This document shows, in pieces, positions 7,871 to 15,778 of a DNA stretch of 41,448 nucleotides (the stretch's first letter is position 1; each line of letters begins with the position of its first letter). The notes under the pieces are model-generated. The model did no database searches. It was given only the letters and a program-made list of their open reading frames with translations, and was not told the origin of the DNA. This DNA is from an uncultured Collinsella sp. (GTDB lineage: Bacteria > Actinomycetota > Coriobacteriia > Coriobacteriales > Coriobacteriaceae), in the NCBI GenBank assembly GCA_900544645.1, contig UQWG01000014.1:1-41448 (forward strand), given 5' to 3'. Both the position numbers and the translations under genes were made by a program.

Positions 7871-9112
7871 ATGGGACTCTTGAAAGCTGGATTGGGAGCT
7901 GCCGGCGGCGTCATGGCCGACCAGTGGAAGGAATTTATCTACTGCGAATCGATGCCTGCTGACGTCTTGGCCTGCAAGGGCAGCAAACGTACCGGTGGCC
8001 GCAGCTCCAACACGCGCGGCGAGGACAACGTCATCTCCAACGGCTCGATCATCGCCGTCAACGACGGACAGGGCATGCTCGTGGTGCAAAACGGCAAGAT
8101 CATCGAAGTCGCGCTGGAGCCCGGTGAGTTCGTCTTCGATACCGGCAGCGAGCCGAGCGTCTTTAGCGGCAACCTGGGCGATTCCATCAAGGAGACCTTC
8201 GCCAATATCGGCAGCCGCTTTACCTTTGGCGGCGACGCGGGCAAGGACCAGCGTGTCTACTTCATCAACACCAAGGAGATCATCGGCAACAAGTACGGCA
8301 CCGCCTCGCCCGTGCCCTTCCGCGTGGTCGATAACAACATCGGTCTGGACGTCGACATCTCCGTGCGCTGCAACGGCGAGTATTCGTACCGCATCACCAA
8401 TCCGCTGCTGTTCTACACCAACGTGTGCGGCAACGTGACCGATAGCTACACGCGCGACAAGATCGACAGCCAACTTAAGTCCGAGCTGCTCACCGCCCTG
8501 CAGCCCGCCTTTGCCAAGATCTCGGAGATGGGCATCCGCTACAGCGCCATCCCCGGCCACACCACCGAGCTCGCCCGCGCGCTCAACGAGGTCCTCTCTG
8601 CCGACTGGCGTGACCTGCGCGGCGTCGAGATCGTGAGCTTTGGCGTCAACTCCATCGCCGCCTCGCAAGAAGACGAGCAGATGATCAAGGACCTGCAGAA
8701 AGCCGCGGTCATGCGCGATCCCACCATGGCGGCAGCCAACATTGCCAGCGCCCAGAGCGACGCAATGCGCGCGGCAGCCGCCAACCCCAACGGCGCGATG
8801 GCAGGCTTTATGGGCATGGGCATGGCAGGTGGCATGGGCGGCATGAACGCCAGCCAGCTGTTCGCCGCCGGCCAGGCACAGCAGCAGGCCGCTCCGCAGC
8901 CGGCTCCGGCTCACGCCCCCGCACCGGCTCCCACCGCCGCACCTGCGGCCGGCGCATGGACCTGCAGCTGCGGCGCCATCAACACCGGCAAGTTCTGCTC
9001 CGAGTGCGGTAGTCCCGCACCCGCCTCGGCACCGGCCAAGTGGTTCTGCCCCAACTGCGGCAGCGAAAACGGCGGCAAGTTCTGCAGCAACTGCGGAACG
9101 CCCCGGCCCTAG
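7871..9112 (+). CDS. SPFH-domain protein with C-terminal zinc ribbons, YdjI-like
   Basis: A 413-residue protein of the family often labelled virion core protein. The SPFH-type domain covers roughly residues 20-260 and includes QWKEFIYCESMP at the start, a QNGKIIEVALEPGEFVFDT strand region and a helical part with SQEDEQMIKDLQKA. A Gly/Met- and Pro/Ala-rich linker (about 295-355) leads to two zinc ribbons, CSCGAINTGKFCSECG and CPNCGSENGGKFCSNCG. SPFH proteins form oligomeric rings or patches on membranes. With the YdjG-like gene 48 bases upstream it probably forms a membrane complex involved in envelope stress. The start follows a GAAAGGAAGATCACC ribosome binding region. Confidence 0.85.
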   Translation: MGLLKAGLGAAGGVMADQWKEFIYCESMPADVLACKGSKRTGGRSSNTRGEDNVISNGSIIAVNDGQGMLVVQNGKIIEVALEPGEFVFDTGSEPSVFSGNLGDSIKETFANIGSRFTFGGDAGKDQRVYFINTKEIIGNKYGTASPVPFRVVDNNIGLDVDISVRCNGEYSYRITNPLLFYTNVCGNVTDSYTRDKIDSQLKSELLTALQPAFAKISEMGIRYSAIPGHTTELARALNEVLSADWRDLRGVEIVSFGVNSIAASQEDEQMIKDLQKAAVMRDPTMAAANIASAQSDAMRAAAANPNGAMAGFMGMGMAGGMGGMNASQLFAAGQAQQQAAPQPAPAHAPAPAPTAAPAAGAWTCSCGAINTGKFCSECGSPAPASAPAKWFCPNCGSENGGKFCSNCGTPRP

Positions 9113-9131
9113 CCCCTCTATCTGGTAATTG

Positions 9132-9153
9132 GCGGGGGATCCGCCACCCCCGC
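9132..9153 (+). terminator. GC hairpin between SPFH and lipoprotein genes
   Basis: GCGGGGG (9132-9138) and CCCCCGC (9147-9153) form a 7-bp stem with an 8-base loop, followed by a weak T-rich tract. It may act as a partial terminator or protect the 3' end of the upstream message. Confidence 0.5.
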
Positions 9154-9192
9154 ATTTGCTTCTATGGGTTTCGTTCGATAAAGGAGGACACC

Positions 9193-10035
9193 ATGAAGAC
9201 AACGTTCAAAAAATCCGTACTCGCATTCCTGACATGCGTCCTGGCGCTCGCCTTTGCCCTGACGGGCTGCAGCGGCGGCGGCAAGGACCCCAAGGCCAAC
9301 TTCGTCGGCAGCTGGGAACTCTCGGGTGGAACCGTGGATGGCGAAGAGCTGACCGATGAGTACATGAAGATGCTCGAGGATTGGGGTGTCCACTGCGTCC
9401 TGATTCTCGATGAGGACGGTACAGGCGCCCTCGACCTGTTCCTTGAAGTCGTCGACCTTAAATGGGAGGCAAAGGACGCCACCACCGTAACCATCACCGC
9501 CGAAGATGAGTCGCACGACATGAAGCTCAAGGACGGCAAACTCATCCTCGAAGAAGATGACGGCAATCTTGTCTTTACCAAGTCCGACAAGGACCTGTCC
9601 GGTACGGTGAAGAAGGATCGCGAGGCGGCCGAGAAGGAAGAGGAGATCGATGAGGCCGTCGAAGACGACGATGTCCAGAACGTCGAAATCTCCCCCGCCG
9701 TCACCGTCGCCGATGACGATCTGTGCACCATCACCATCACCGAGAAGTTCAAGGACGACTGGGGCGACATCGGCTTTGTCGTCAACATCACCAACAAGAG
9801 CGACAAGGACCTGACCTTCTACGCTCCTTCCGGCAAGACCAACGTCAACGGCACCATGAAGGAACCCTGGTTCTCGGCTAACCTGATGCCCGGCACCAGC
9901 GCCACCGAGGAATTCACGTTCTCGAGCGGCGAGCTTGACAGTCTTGACGACCTGGTCAACACGACCATCGGCATCGACGCCTACCTGACCGATTCCTACG
10001 AGGACGTCGCCTCTTACAGCGCAACCATCGCGTAA
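9193..10035 (+). CDS. Predicted lipoprotein of unknown function
   Basis: A 280-residue exported protein. The signal peptide begins MKTTFKKSVLAFLTC and ends in the lipobox LTGC, so Cys of that motif should be lipidated and the protein anchored on the outer face of the membrane. The mature part begins GGGKDPKANFVGSWELSGG, like lipocalin-type or DUF-style domains that start with VGSW. It continues with a very acidic linker (EAAEKEEEIDEAVEDDD) and a C-terminal beta-rich domain that reads like an Ig-type fold. I chose the ATG after AAGGAGG. It is the last gene of the zinc-ribbon/SPFH set and is followed by strong terminators. Function unknown. Confidence 0.8.
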   Translation: MKTTFKKSVLAFLTCVLALAFALTGCSGGGKDPKANFVGSWELSGGTVDGEELTDEYMKMLEDWGVHCVLILDEDGTGALDLFLEVVDLKWEAKDATTVTITAEDESHDMKLKDGKLILEEDDGNLVFTKSDKDLSGTVKKDREAAEKEEEIDEAVEDDDVQNVEISPAVTVADDDLCTITITEKFKDDWGDIGFVVNITNKSDKDLTFYAPSGKTNVNGTMKEPWFSANLMPGTSATEEFTFSSGELDSLDDLVNTTIGIDAYLTDSYEDVASYSATIA

Positions 10036-10085
10036 CGGCAGACACCGATAGCCGCGGATTGGCGGACATATCCGCGCACATGCCA

Positions 10086-10120
10086 GGCGGGGCCGCAGGA
10101 AATGATCCTGCGGCCCCGCC
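10086..10120 (+). terminator. Strong GC-rich hairpin after lipoprotein gene
   Basis: A perfect 15-bp stem (10086-10100 with 10106-10120) and a 5-base loop AATGA. The following GCTTTATG is only weakly T-rich. Confidence 0.75.
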
Positions 10121-10151
10121 GCTTTATGCCGACAGCACTGCCCATACAAGC

Positions 10152-10192
10152 AGGCCGCCCGTCGTTTTTAGATGCGAAACGGCGGGCGGCCT
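10152..10192. terminator. Second hairpin, probably bidirectional terminator
   Basis: The arms 10152-10167 and 10177-10192 pair over 16 positions with one G-T pair. It lies between the convergent lipoprotein and response regulator genes. Confidence 0.7.
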
Positions 10193-10228
10193 ATCTTTAC
10201 GGCGCCGGAACACGGGTGAGCGCACCGA

Positions 10229-10852
10229 CTACGGGCGCTCCATGTTGGGAACGATGCTGCCCTCCGTTACTGCGCGCACGGCCAGGCGCATGATGTTGTC
10301 ATAGCCGGTCTTGTTGAGAATCTCCGAAATGCGGCGCTTGATGGTGCCCTCGCTCATAAACAGCTCGGCCGCGATCTCGCGGCGGCTCTTGCCCTCGCAG
10401 GCAAGGCGCAAAATCGACAGCTCGACATCGTCGAGTGCCGCCGTGCCCGAAAAAATGCTCTCGGGCGGCTTGGGAAACGTGCAATAGCCCGCCAACGTGG
10501 AGCGCATCACGGCGAACAGCTCGTCGATACCGACGTTCTTGTACACAAAGCTATCGACGCCCGCCTCGCGGGCCTGATCGACAAAGGTGATCTCGGGCAT
10601 GCCGGTCATGATAATGATGCGACACTCGGGCAGTTGCTCCTTGATGCGCGCCGCCGCCACGATGCCGTTGGAATCGTGCTCGGTGCACACATCCATCAGT
10701 ATCATGTCCGGACGCTCCTTGAGCACAACGTCCAAGGCATCCGAGGCGTCGGCGATCGCGGCGACAACGGTCATGTCGGGCTGGTCGCCCACGGAACGCG
10801 CCAGGCTCTCGCGCAAGATAGCCTGGTCTTCGACGATTAACACGCGGATCAT
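10229..10852 (-). CDS. NarL/FixJ-type response regulator
   Basis: A 207-residue regulator. The receiver domain shows the acidic pair in VEDQ (E8, D9), the phospho-acceptor D54 in ILMDV, IIMTG with the conserved Thr, and Lys in FVYKN. The C-terminal LuxR-type helix-turn-helix runs from about 138 to 200, with LACEGKSRREIAAELFMSEGTIKRRISEILNK. It overlaps the sensor kinase gene by 4 bases (ATGA), so the kinase at 10849 is its probable partner. It is the last gene of a three-gene sensor operon. DNA targets are unknown. Confidence 0.93.
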   Translation of the reverse strand: MIRVLIVEDQAILRESLARSVGDQPDMTVVAAIADASDALDVVLKERPDMILMDVCTEHDSNGIVAAARIKEQLPECRIIIMTGMPEITFVDQAREAGVDSFVYKNVGIDELFAVMRSTLAGYCTFPKPPESIFSGTAALDDVELSILRLACEGKSRREIAAELFMSEGTIKRRISEILNKTGYDNIMRLAVRAVTEGSIVPNMERP

Positions 10853-12348
10853 GAGCTTCTCCTTTGGGCCGTGGCGTTGGAGGCGAGCGGGATGGACACC
10901 GTAAGCGTGAAGGGCGGGGCGGTGTGGACTTCCAGGCTGCCGCCCAGATTCTGTGCGACATGCCTCATACCTGGGATACCCGTTCCCTCGCGATACGATA
11001 CGGGTGCAGGCGCGCCGTCGTTAGAAACGGCCATCCGCGCAACAGCGCCGTCTTCCGACGTCTCCTGCCGCAGGCGCACATGGACCTGATGGGCCTGTGC
11101 ATGCTTGGTGGCATTGGTCGAGGCTTCGCGGATAATCTGCAGAAAGGCTGCGGCGACACGCGCGTCGCTTGGCAGCTCGCCCTCCACATCGATCTGCACG
11201 CTCACCAGGCCAAAGGCATGGACGATATCGCCCAGTTGTTCTGCCGGTTCGGCGTCGCCCCCGCTGCGCAGATCGGCAGCGATTGAGCGCAGCAGCGGGT
11301 CAATCTGCTCGAGCGACTCGTCGTCCAGGCGCCCCTCCTCCAGATAACGATGGAGGATGGACAGGCGCTGCCCGATCACGTCGTGCACGCGAGCGCGCAT
11401 ACGCAGATAGGCCGCATTGTCAGCAACTTTTTTGACTTCTTCGATCTGGGCTTGGAGCTCTTGGCCCGCAAGCTCAAGCAGGTGGTTGGCTTGCGCCAGG
11501 CGATCATGAGCATGCGCATACTCTGTTACATCTAGGCCGATAATGCGCTCAAAGAGGCGGCCCGAAACCATAACGTCATCGTGCACAAACAAGCGAATCT
11601 CGGCGGGAGAAACCTCGACCACCGCCCGCGCCTCACCAAAGCGGTCCAGATTAATCCGCACACGGTTCTGGCTGCTTTCGGGCATTTGCATGCTGAGTTT
11701 GCGCAGGTCGTTCCATGTGCCGCTCATATCGCCTAGGTCGGTGGGCATATGAAGTTCCACCAGGTTTCTGCGCATGCAGCGGTTCATGAGCAGCGGACGG
11801 CCCCTCGGGTCCAGATACAGGATGCCCACGGGAATCACGTTGATGGTCTCGATCGTCGAGAACGCGGTGATATCCTCCTGGCGGTTACGGACGTCCATCA
11901 AGAGCGCCGCGATGGAACGGAACAGGAAGAACGCTCCCTCTGCGATAAGGACAACGGTCCACGCCGAGCCCATGGCAAAAACCACCGGCGGTGTAACGGC
12001 GACAACAAGCAGCAGCTCGACCAGCATGACGGGGCGACGATAGCGCACCATAAGCACCACGCCATAGGCAAAGATTGCGGCATTGAGCCACAGCACTCCG
12101 CCCATTGCCCTGGCACAAACGTCAAGCGGCGCCACCAGATACGAGCCAGACGACGCGAACAGGATAAGCGCCGAAACCACCAGGTGAACCACGAGGCTCG
12201 CCTCGTAGGCACAAATCACCTTACGGTTATAGGACGAGCGGCGCGATGAGATGAGCGGGACGTGGATCGTCTGCAGACACGCAGCCAGGGCAAAGACAAC
12301 ATCGAGCGCAACGATTTGGGGAAGGATGAGCGAAATCTGCATCGTCAC
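10849..12348 (-). CDS. Membrane sensor histidine kinase, HisKA_3 type
   Basis: A 499-residue kinase. Residues 1-155 form about five membrane helices. A PAS-like segment follows (about 160-275, with IPVGILYLDPRGRPLLMN), then a coiled coil (about 280-315). The dimerisation helix carries the phospho-acceptor H322 in RVHDVIGQRL. The HATPase domain has the N-box IIREASTNATKHA and the G-box GTGIPGMRHVAQNLGG. It should phosphorylate the adjacent NarL-type regulator. The gene overlaps both neighbours by 4 bases, which indicates translational coupling. The stimulus is unknown. Confidence 0.92.
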   Translation of the reverse strand: MTMQISLILPQIVALDVVFALAACLQTIHVPLISSRRSSYNRKVICAYEASLVVHLVVSALILFASSGSYLVAPLDVCARAMGGVLWLNAAIFAYGVVLMVRYRRPVMLVELLLVVAVTPPVVFAMGSAWTVVLIAEGAFFLFRSIAALLMDVRNRQEDITAFSTIETINVIPVGILYLDPRGRPLLMNRCMRRNLVELHMPTDLGDMSGTWNDLRKLSMQMPESSQNRVRINLDRFGEARAVVEVSPAEIRLFVHDDVMVSGRLFERIIGLDVTEYAHAHDRLAQANHLLELAGQELQAQIEEVKKVADNAAYLRMRARVHDVIGQRLSILHRYLEEGRLDDESLEQIDPLLRSIAADLRSGGDAEPAEQLGDIVHAFGLVSVQIDVEGELPSDARVAAAFLQIIREASTNATKHAQAHQVHVRLRQETSEDGAVARMAVSNDGAPAPVSYREGTGIPGMRHVAQNLGGSLEVHTAPPFTLTVSIPLASNATAQRRSS

Positions 12349-14144
12349 TCACCCGCCCTCGGCATCAACACGATCATACGCAACTGGCCGGGTTCGCCCT
12401 CAAGGCGGTATGCCACGTTGCGCCTTTGCAGAGCGCTTTCGAGCTCTTGCGCAGCGGGCGTCTGCGAAAGATCTGCATCATCGTTGGAAAAAAGCGTGGC
12501 GCGCAGCTCGACACTGCATCGGTCATGGTCGCCCAAGTGATACATAAGCGCCGGATGGTCGGTGGTGTAGGCAAAAAACGCAAAGTCATACACGCAGTCG
12601 TACAGGGCGCTTACCGTACTGGCGTGCATCGGACGCCGTATGGCGATAATCGAGGCGCAATCGATATCGATGGTGCGCAGGTCGCTTGCGAGCTCGTTGG
12701 CAATGAGCTGAATACGGTCGCGATCAAAACCGCTCTCCCCGTGCTGTGCCAACGTGAGCGACCCCTTGCGCTTGCAATAGGCGACGAGCATCTTGGCGCG
12801 CTGCAGCATGCGGTAGCGCTCGTGCGAAGACGCTTCGTCGGTCAACGGCGGCAGCGAGCTCAGCAGGTCGTACATCCCTTCGAGCGCGCGGGCAAGCGCT
12901 TGATCCACGTCTTGGACCAGCAGGGTCTCGGCCTCTTGATCTGCCAAATGCGTCTTAAGGTCGTAGTCGGCGGCGAGCAGCTCGTTTTGACGCTGCAACT
13001 CCATGCGACGATGTGCCAGTTCACGGTTAAGCTCGTTGAGCTCCGACACGTCTTGGGCAAGCAGGGCCGATCCGCCCAGCAGTGGGAAGGCACGGTACAT
13101 TACATCGGGATCGGACGCCACGGCAAAGGCATGGGCGCGGCCGTGCTCCTGGACCCGCAACTCCTCGCGCACGCCCACCGGCATTGGCTTTGACACTGGC
13201 GTGGCATAGACTTCCTGCAGGTCGCGCGTTAGAACTTTGAGGTCAAGCGGCAAGGTGTCAAAGATGCCGGCAATGTCGTGATATGACGGAATGACACCGC
13301 AATCGAGACAGATTTCCATCGCCACCACGCACAGAACGCAATAGACGAGCGAAAAGTTGAGCTTCCATGCCCAGGGCACGCGCAACGCATACGAGATGGC
13401 AAAGAATGCGCCACCCAGCAGTACGAGCGCCGCCGTGCCCGAGAAACGCTGGATGCGAAAGGACGAGGACCGACCAACCAGGATAAAAAAGGCCACGAAG
13501 TTAAAGGCCGTCCACACTAAGACAGCGAAATAACCCCAGCCGTACGTGTAATCGTTGCTCCAGGTGTCGCTTGTACGGTCAAAGCGGAAGACCTGCTGGT
13601 GAAAATCGTTGGTGAGCACAAATCCGATAAGCAGGATGGCCACAATCCACAGCGCAACGCAGTAGCGGCGACCCAGGCGGTGTTGCTCCAGGCCCGCAAG
13701 GCGCAGGCCACACAACTGGTAGAGCAGCGGAATGAGCGTCATGGGCACGTAGTACAGGTACCACAGCACGGTGGCATAGAACGGCGTGAACGACTTGTAC
13801 TTGAGAATGACTTCGATCATCCACAGGGCGCAGATGGTGGCGATGGCAACAAGGCGGCGGCGCAACACATAGTCCAAACAGCGCAGATAGACCGATACGC
13901 CCCAAATCGAAAATACAATTGCGGCGACAAGCAACGGCAGAGAGCTCGAATGGACGAGCGCATCCACGACCTCTTCGGACACCTCGCTATAGGCGGGCAC
14001 GGCGTTAGAAAGTTTGGGGTCGAAGGCGAACAGCGCCGGCAAGACTGCCAAAAGCATGAGGAACAGCGCGGTGATGACACCGGCGATAGCAAAGACGCGG
14101 TGGCGGTACACCTGATGTGTTATGCCAACAAGGAATCGCGGCAT
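12345..14144 (-). CDS. 7TM sensor protein with degenerate kinase-like C-terminus
   Basis: About 599 residues. The first 260 or so form seven or eight membrane helices of the histidine-kinase 7TM N-terminal type, including the TNDFHQQVFRFD loop seen in that family. A PAS-like part (about 265-360) and a coiled coil (about 370-400) follow. The C-terminal 200 residues have the layout of a kinase core but I see no convincing phospho-acceptor H-box and no HATPase N- or G-box. It is therefore likely a signal-sensing partner and not an active kinase. It is first in the operon and overlaps the true kinase by 4 bases. The start is uncertain: ATG at 14144 is used here, but ATG at 14228 sits 9 bases after a -10-like TACACT and could be a leaderless start adding 28 residues. 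Confidence 0.7.
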   Translation of the reverse strand: MPRFLVGITHQVYRHRVFAIAGVITALFLMLLAVLPALFAFDPKLSNAVPAYSEVSEEVVDALVHSSSLPLLVAAIVFSIWGVSVYLRCLDYVLRRRLVAIATICALWMIEVILKYKSFTPFYATVLWYLYYVPMTLIPLLYQLCGLRLAGLEQHRLGRRYCVALWIVAILLIGFVLTNDFHQQVFRFDRTSDTWSNDYTYGWGYFAVLVWTAFNFVAFFILVGRSSSFRIQRFSGTAALVLLGGAFFAISYALRVPWAWKLNFSLVYCVLCVVAMEICLDCGVIPSYHDIAGIFDTLPLDLKVLTRDLQEVYATPVSKPMPVGVREELRVQEHGRAHAFAVASDPDVMYRAFPLLGGSALLAQDVSELNELNRELAHRRMELQRQNELLAADYDLKTHLADQEAETLLVQDVDQALARALEGMYDLLSSLPPLTDEASSHERYRMLQRAKMLVAYCKRKGSLTLAQHGESGFDRDRIQLIANELASDLRTIDIDCASIIAIRRPMHASTVSALYDCVYDFAFFAYTTDHPALMYHLGDHDRCSVELRATLFSNDDADLSQTPAAQELESALQRRNVAYRLEGEPGQLRMIVLMPRAGE

Positions 14145-14237
14145 GGCGAAGAGCCTGCCGCCCCTGGGATCCGCCACGGGAGCGGATCGGGCGGCCGCGT
14201 GGCCGATATGTCGCTCGCGGGTACCCATAGTGCTTTT

Positions 14238-14243
14238 AGTGTA
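14238..14243 (-). promoter_or_regulatory. -10-like TACACT ahead of the sensor operon
   Basis: On the minus strand TACACT is followed by nine bases and then ATG (14228). No clear -35 or ribosome binding site is seen, which would fit a leaderless start at that ATG. Confidence 0.3.
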
Positions 14244-14343
14244 CCGACAGATGGGTCGAAAAAGCGGGCCGCATGTCCCAAAATCCGCAGACGGCAAGGC
14301 GCCCGGCAGCCTCCCCCGTCTGGCACTTCCCGATATCCGCCCG

Positions 14344-14390
14344 CCCCAAACCACCGCAAAGGGGACAGGCACCTTTGTGGTGGTTTGGGG
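14344..14390. repeat. Long palindromic element with GGACAGGCA loop
   Basis: Arms of 19 bases (14344-14362 and 14372-14390) pair with a single G-T pair and enclose a 9-base loop. The centre reads AAAGGGGACAGGCACCTTT, a motif type seen in REP-like intergenic repeats. It lies just after the stop of the DUF4867 gene and before the sensor operon, so it may terminate the former. Its stem words recur at 749-776. Confidence 0.7.
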
Positions 14391-14397
14391 CGATGCG

Positions 14398-15042
14398 CTA
14401 GTCCACGGCGATGTCGAGGTTCTTGCCAACGAGGCCTACGTAGCCGCCCTCGGCAGCCTTGGGGCTGTCAGCATGGCAGAGAACCCACTTGTCGGCCTTC
14501 CAGTAGCAGTAGCTGTCACCGGCGGTAGGCATGTCGGTTGCGGCCTCGGGGCGCGGGCCGTTGGTGCCGGCGGGAAGCGCCACCATCACCTGGAAGCCAC
14601 CGTCGTCGACCATGCACGGCGTGTAGTGGAGCGTGGTGTTGAAAACCTCGACAACCTTGCCCGCCGGCACGCGGAACGCCTTGACGCACGCGGTATCGAG
14701 CTTGCCGTCCTCGATCTCCCAGCGATGCGCCACGAGCAGGATAAAGTCGCGCGCGCCCAGGTTGAACTCACTCGCGCGGTGGTACTCCAGGCAGTTGAGA
14801 CGCGTGTTGTGGCCGTTGCACCAGCCGAGCTGGAAGGGACGGCCACCAAACATGAGAAAGCCCAGTTTATCGGCATCCTTGACGCCCTCGAGCTCCGGCG
14901 CACTTGCAACGTACTTGCTGCCCTCGGGGATGGGCGTGGCAGAGAGCGCCTCGAGCACGGGCGACGTGAGCTCAGACGGAACGTCATCCCAAACGTTGCC
15001 ATAGGATTTGAACTCGGGATCGTTGACAGAGTAGATATGCAT
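14398..15042 (-). CDS. DUF4867 family protein
   Basis: A 214-residue cytoplasmic protein that matches the DUF4867 family by eye: a cupin-like beta-rich protein with GFLMFGGRPFQLGWCNGHN, LEYHRASEFNLGARDFILL and a FRVPAGKVVEVFNTTLHYTPC strand pair. Members often sit near carbohydrate genes and may act on a sugar, but no reaction is established. I chose the ATG five bases after CAGGAG, not the upstream GTG. An inverted repeat over the promoter (15052-15077) suggests control by a repressor. It is separated from luxS by a terminator. Confidence 0.75.
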   Translation of the reverse strand: MHIYSVNDPEFKSYGNVWDDVPSELTSPVLEALSATPIPEGSKYVASAPELEGVKDADKLGFLMFGGRPFQLGWCNGHNTRLNCLEYHRASEFNLGARDFILLVAHRWEIEDGKLDTACVKAFRVPAGKVVEVFNTTLHYTPCMVDDGGFQVMVALPAGTNGPRPEAATDMPTAGDSYCYWKADKWVLCHADSPKAAEGGYVGLVGKNLDIAVD

Positions 15043-15051
15043 GTTCACTCC

Positions 15052-15077
15052 TGTTCGTAAATGTGACTATACGAACA
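15052..15077 (-). promoter_or_regulatory. Operator-like inverted repeat over the DUF4867 promoter
   Basis: TGTTCGT (15052-15058) and ACGAACA (15071-15077) are perfect inverted arms 12 bases apart. A -10-like TATAGT on the minus strand (15070-15065) lies between them. A dimeric repressor bound here would block transcription and sits directly next to the ribosome binding site. Confidence 0.45.
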
Positions 15078-15126
15078 TTCTAGAACAAACATGAGCGATT
15101 TTGAACGCTCGTCCCGACCAATCAAC

Positions 15127-15157
15127 AAAAAGGCGCCCCCGCATAAGCGAAGGCGCC
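15127..15157 (-). terminator. Intrinsic terminator of luxS
   Basis: On the minus strand GGCGCC-TT-CGC, loop TTAT, GCG-GG-GGCGCC is followed by TTTTT. The TT/GG step pairs only as G-U on this strand, which fits minus-strand use. Confidence 0.75.
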
Positions 15158-15186
15158 CAATGCGCGCGTTTTGGGCGATAAAGCCC

Positions 15187-15675
15187 TTACGCCTGCTGAT
15201 AGTGCAGGTGCTTCTCGTCGATATCGGCCAGGTCGCGGTCGAGGTAGCGGCGCGCAAGCCAGTTGGCCATGGGGAGGTTCTGGTCCAGGTAGTTACCGCA
15301 TTCCTCGGGAGCGGCACCGGGGACATCGCCCTCAAAGTCGGCGACAAACTCAAACAGCTCGCGGACGAGCGGCAAGATCTTCTCGCTCGTCAGCTCGCCA
15401 AAGACAACCAGGTAAAAGCCCGTGCGGCAGCCCATGGGGCCAAAGTAGACAATGCGGCTCGACCACTCGGCATGATTGCGAAGGAACGTCGCGCCCAGGT
15501 GCTCGATGGTGTGGCACTCGGCCGTGTTCATGACCGGCTCCTTGTTGGGCGTGGTCAGGCGCAGGTCAAACGTGGTGACGGCGGCGCCGGTCGCCGGATC
15601 GCGGTCGATGCGGCTCACATACACGCCGGGCTCAAGCAGCAGATGGTCAACGGAAAAGCTCGCGATACGCTCCAT
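15187..15675 (-). CDS. luxS: S-ribosylhomocysteine lyase
   Basis: Cleaves S-ribosylhomocysteine to homocysteine and DPD, the precursor of autoinducer-2, in the activated methyl cycle. The 162-residue length is normal. The iron-binding motif HTIEHLGATFLRN (two His), the catalytic Cys region GPMGCRTGFYL, and the third metal ligand in ECGNY are all present. The start MERIASFSVDHLLLEPGVY is typical. It is transcribed alone or after a hairpin-rich gap from the nucleoside hydrolase gene, with its own terminator. The ribose-handling neighbours (nucleoside hydrolase, ribokinase) are metabolically compatible. Confidence 0.97.
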   Translation of the reverse strand: MERIASFSVDHLLLEPGVYVSRIDRDPATGAAVTTFDLRLTTPNKEPVMNTAECHTIEHLGATFLRNHAEWSSRIVYFGPMGCRTGFYLVVFGELTSEKILPLVRELFEFVADFEGDVPGAAPEECGNYLDQNLPMANWLARRYLDRDLADIDEKHLHYQQA

Positions 15676-15698
15676 GGCAGATCCTCTCGATAGTCAAA

Positions 15699-15769
15699 TT
15701 GGGACGGGGCTCTTTTAGCTGGTTCGAATGGTCGCACCAATCATACCAGTCAAAAAAGCCCCGTCCCAA
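15699..15769 (-). terminator. Large hairpin between nucleoside hydrolase and luxS
   Basis: TTGGGACGGGGCT (15699-15711) pairs perfectly with AGCCCCGTCCCAA (15757-15769). Nested inside are CTGGT/ACCAG and a further partial stem. On the minus strand the first arm is followed by TTTTTT, so it may end transcription from the upstream gene or lie in the luxS leader. Confidence 0.55.
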
Positions 15770-15778
15770 AAAGACAAC

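Noticed and set aside
5804..9202. Long antisense frames opposite the zinc-ribbon and SPFH genes
   Set aside because: They arise from high GC third positions. The sense-strand proteins have recognisable domains, ribosome binding sites and operon spacing.
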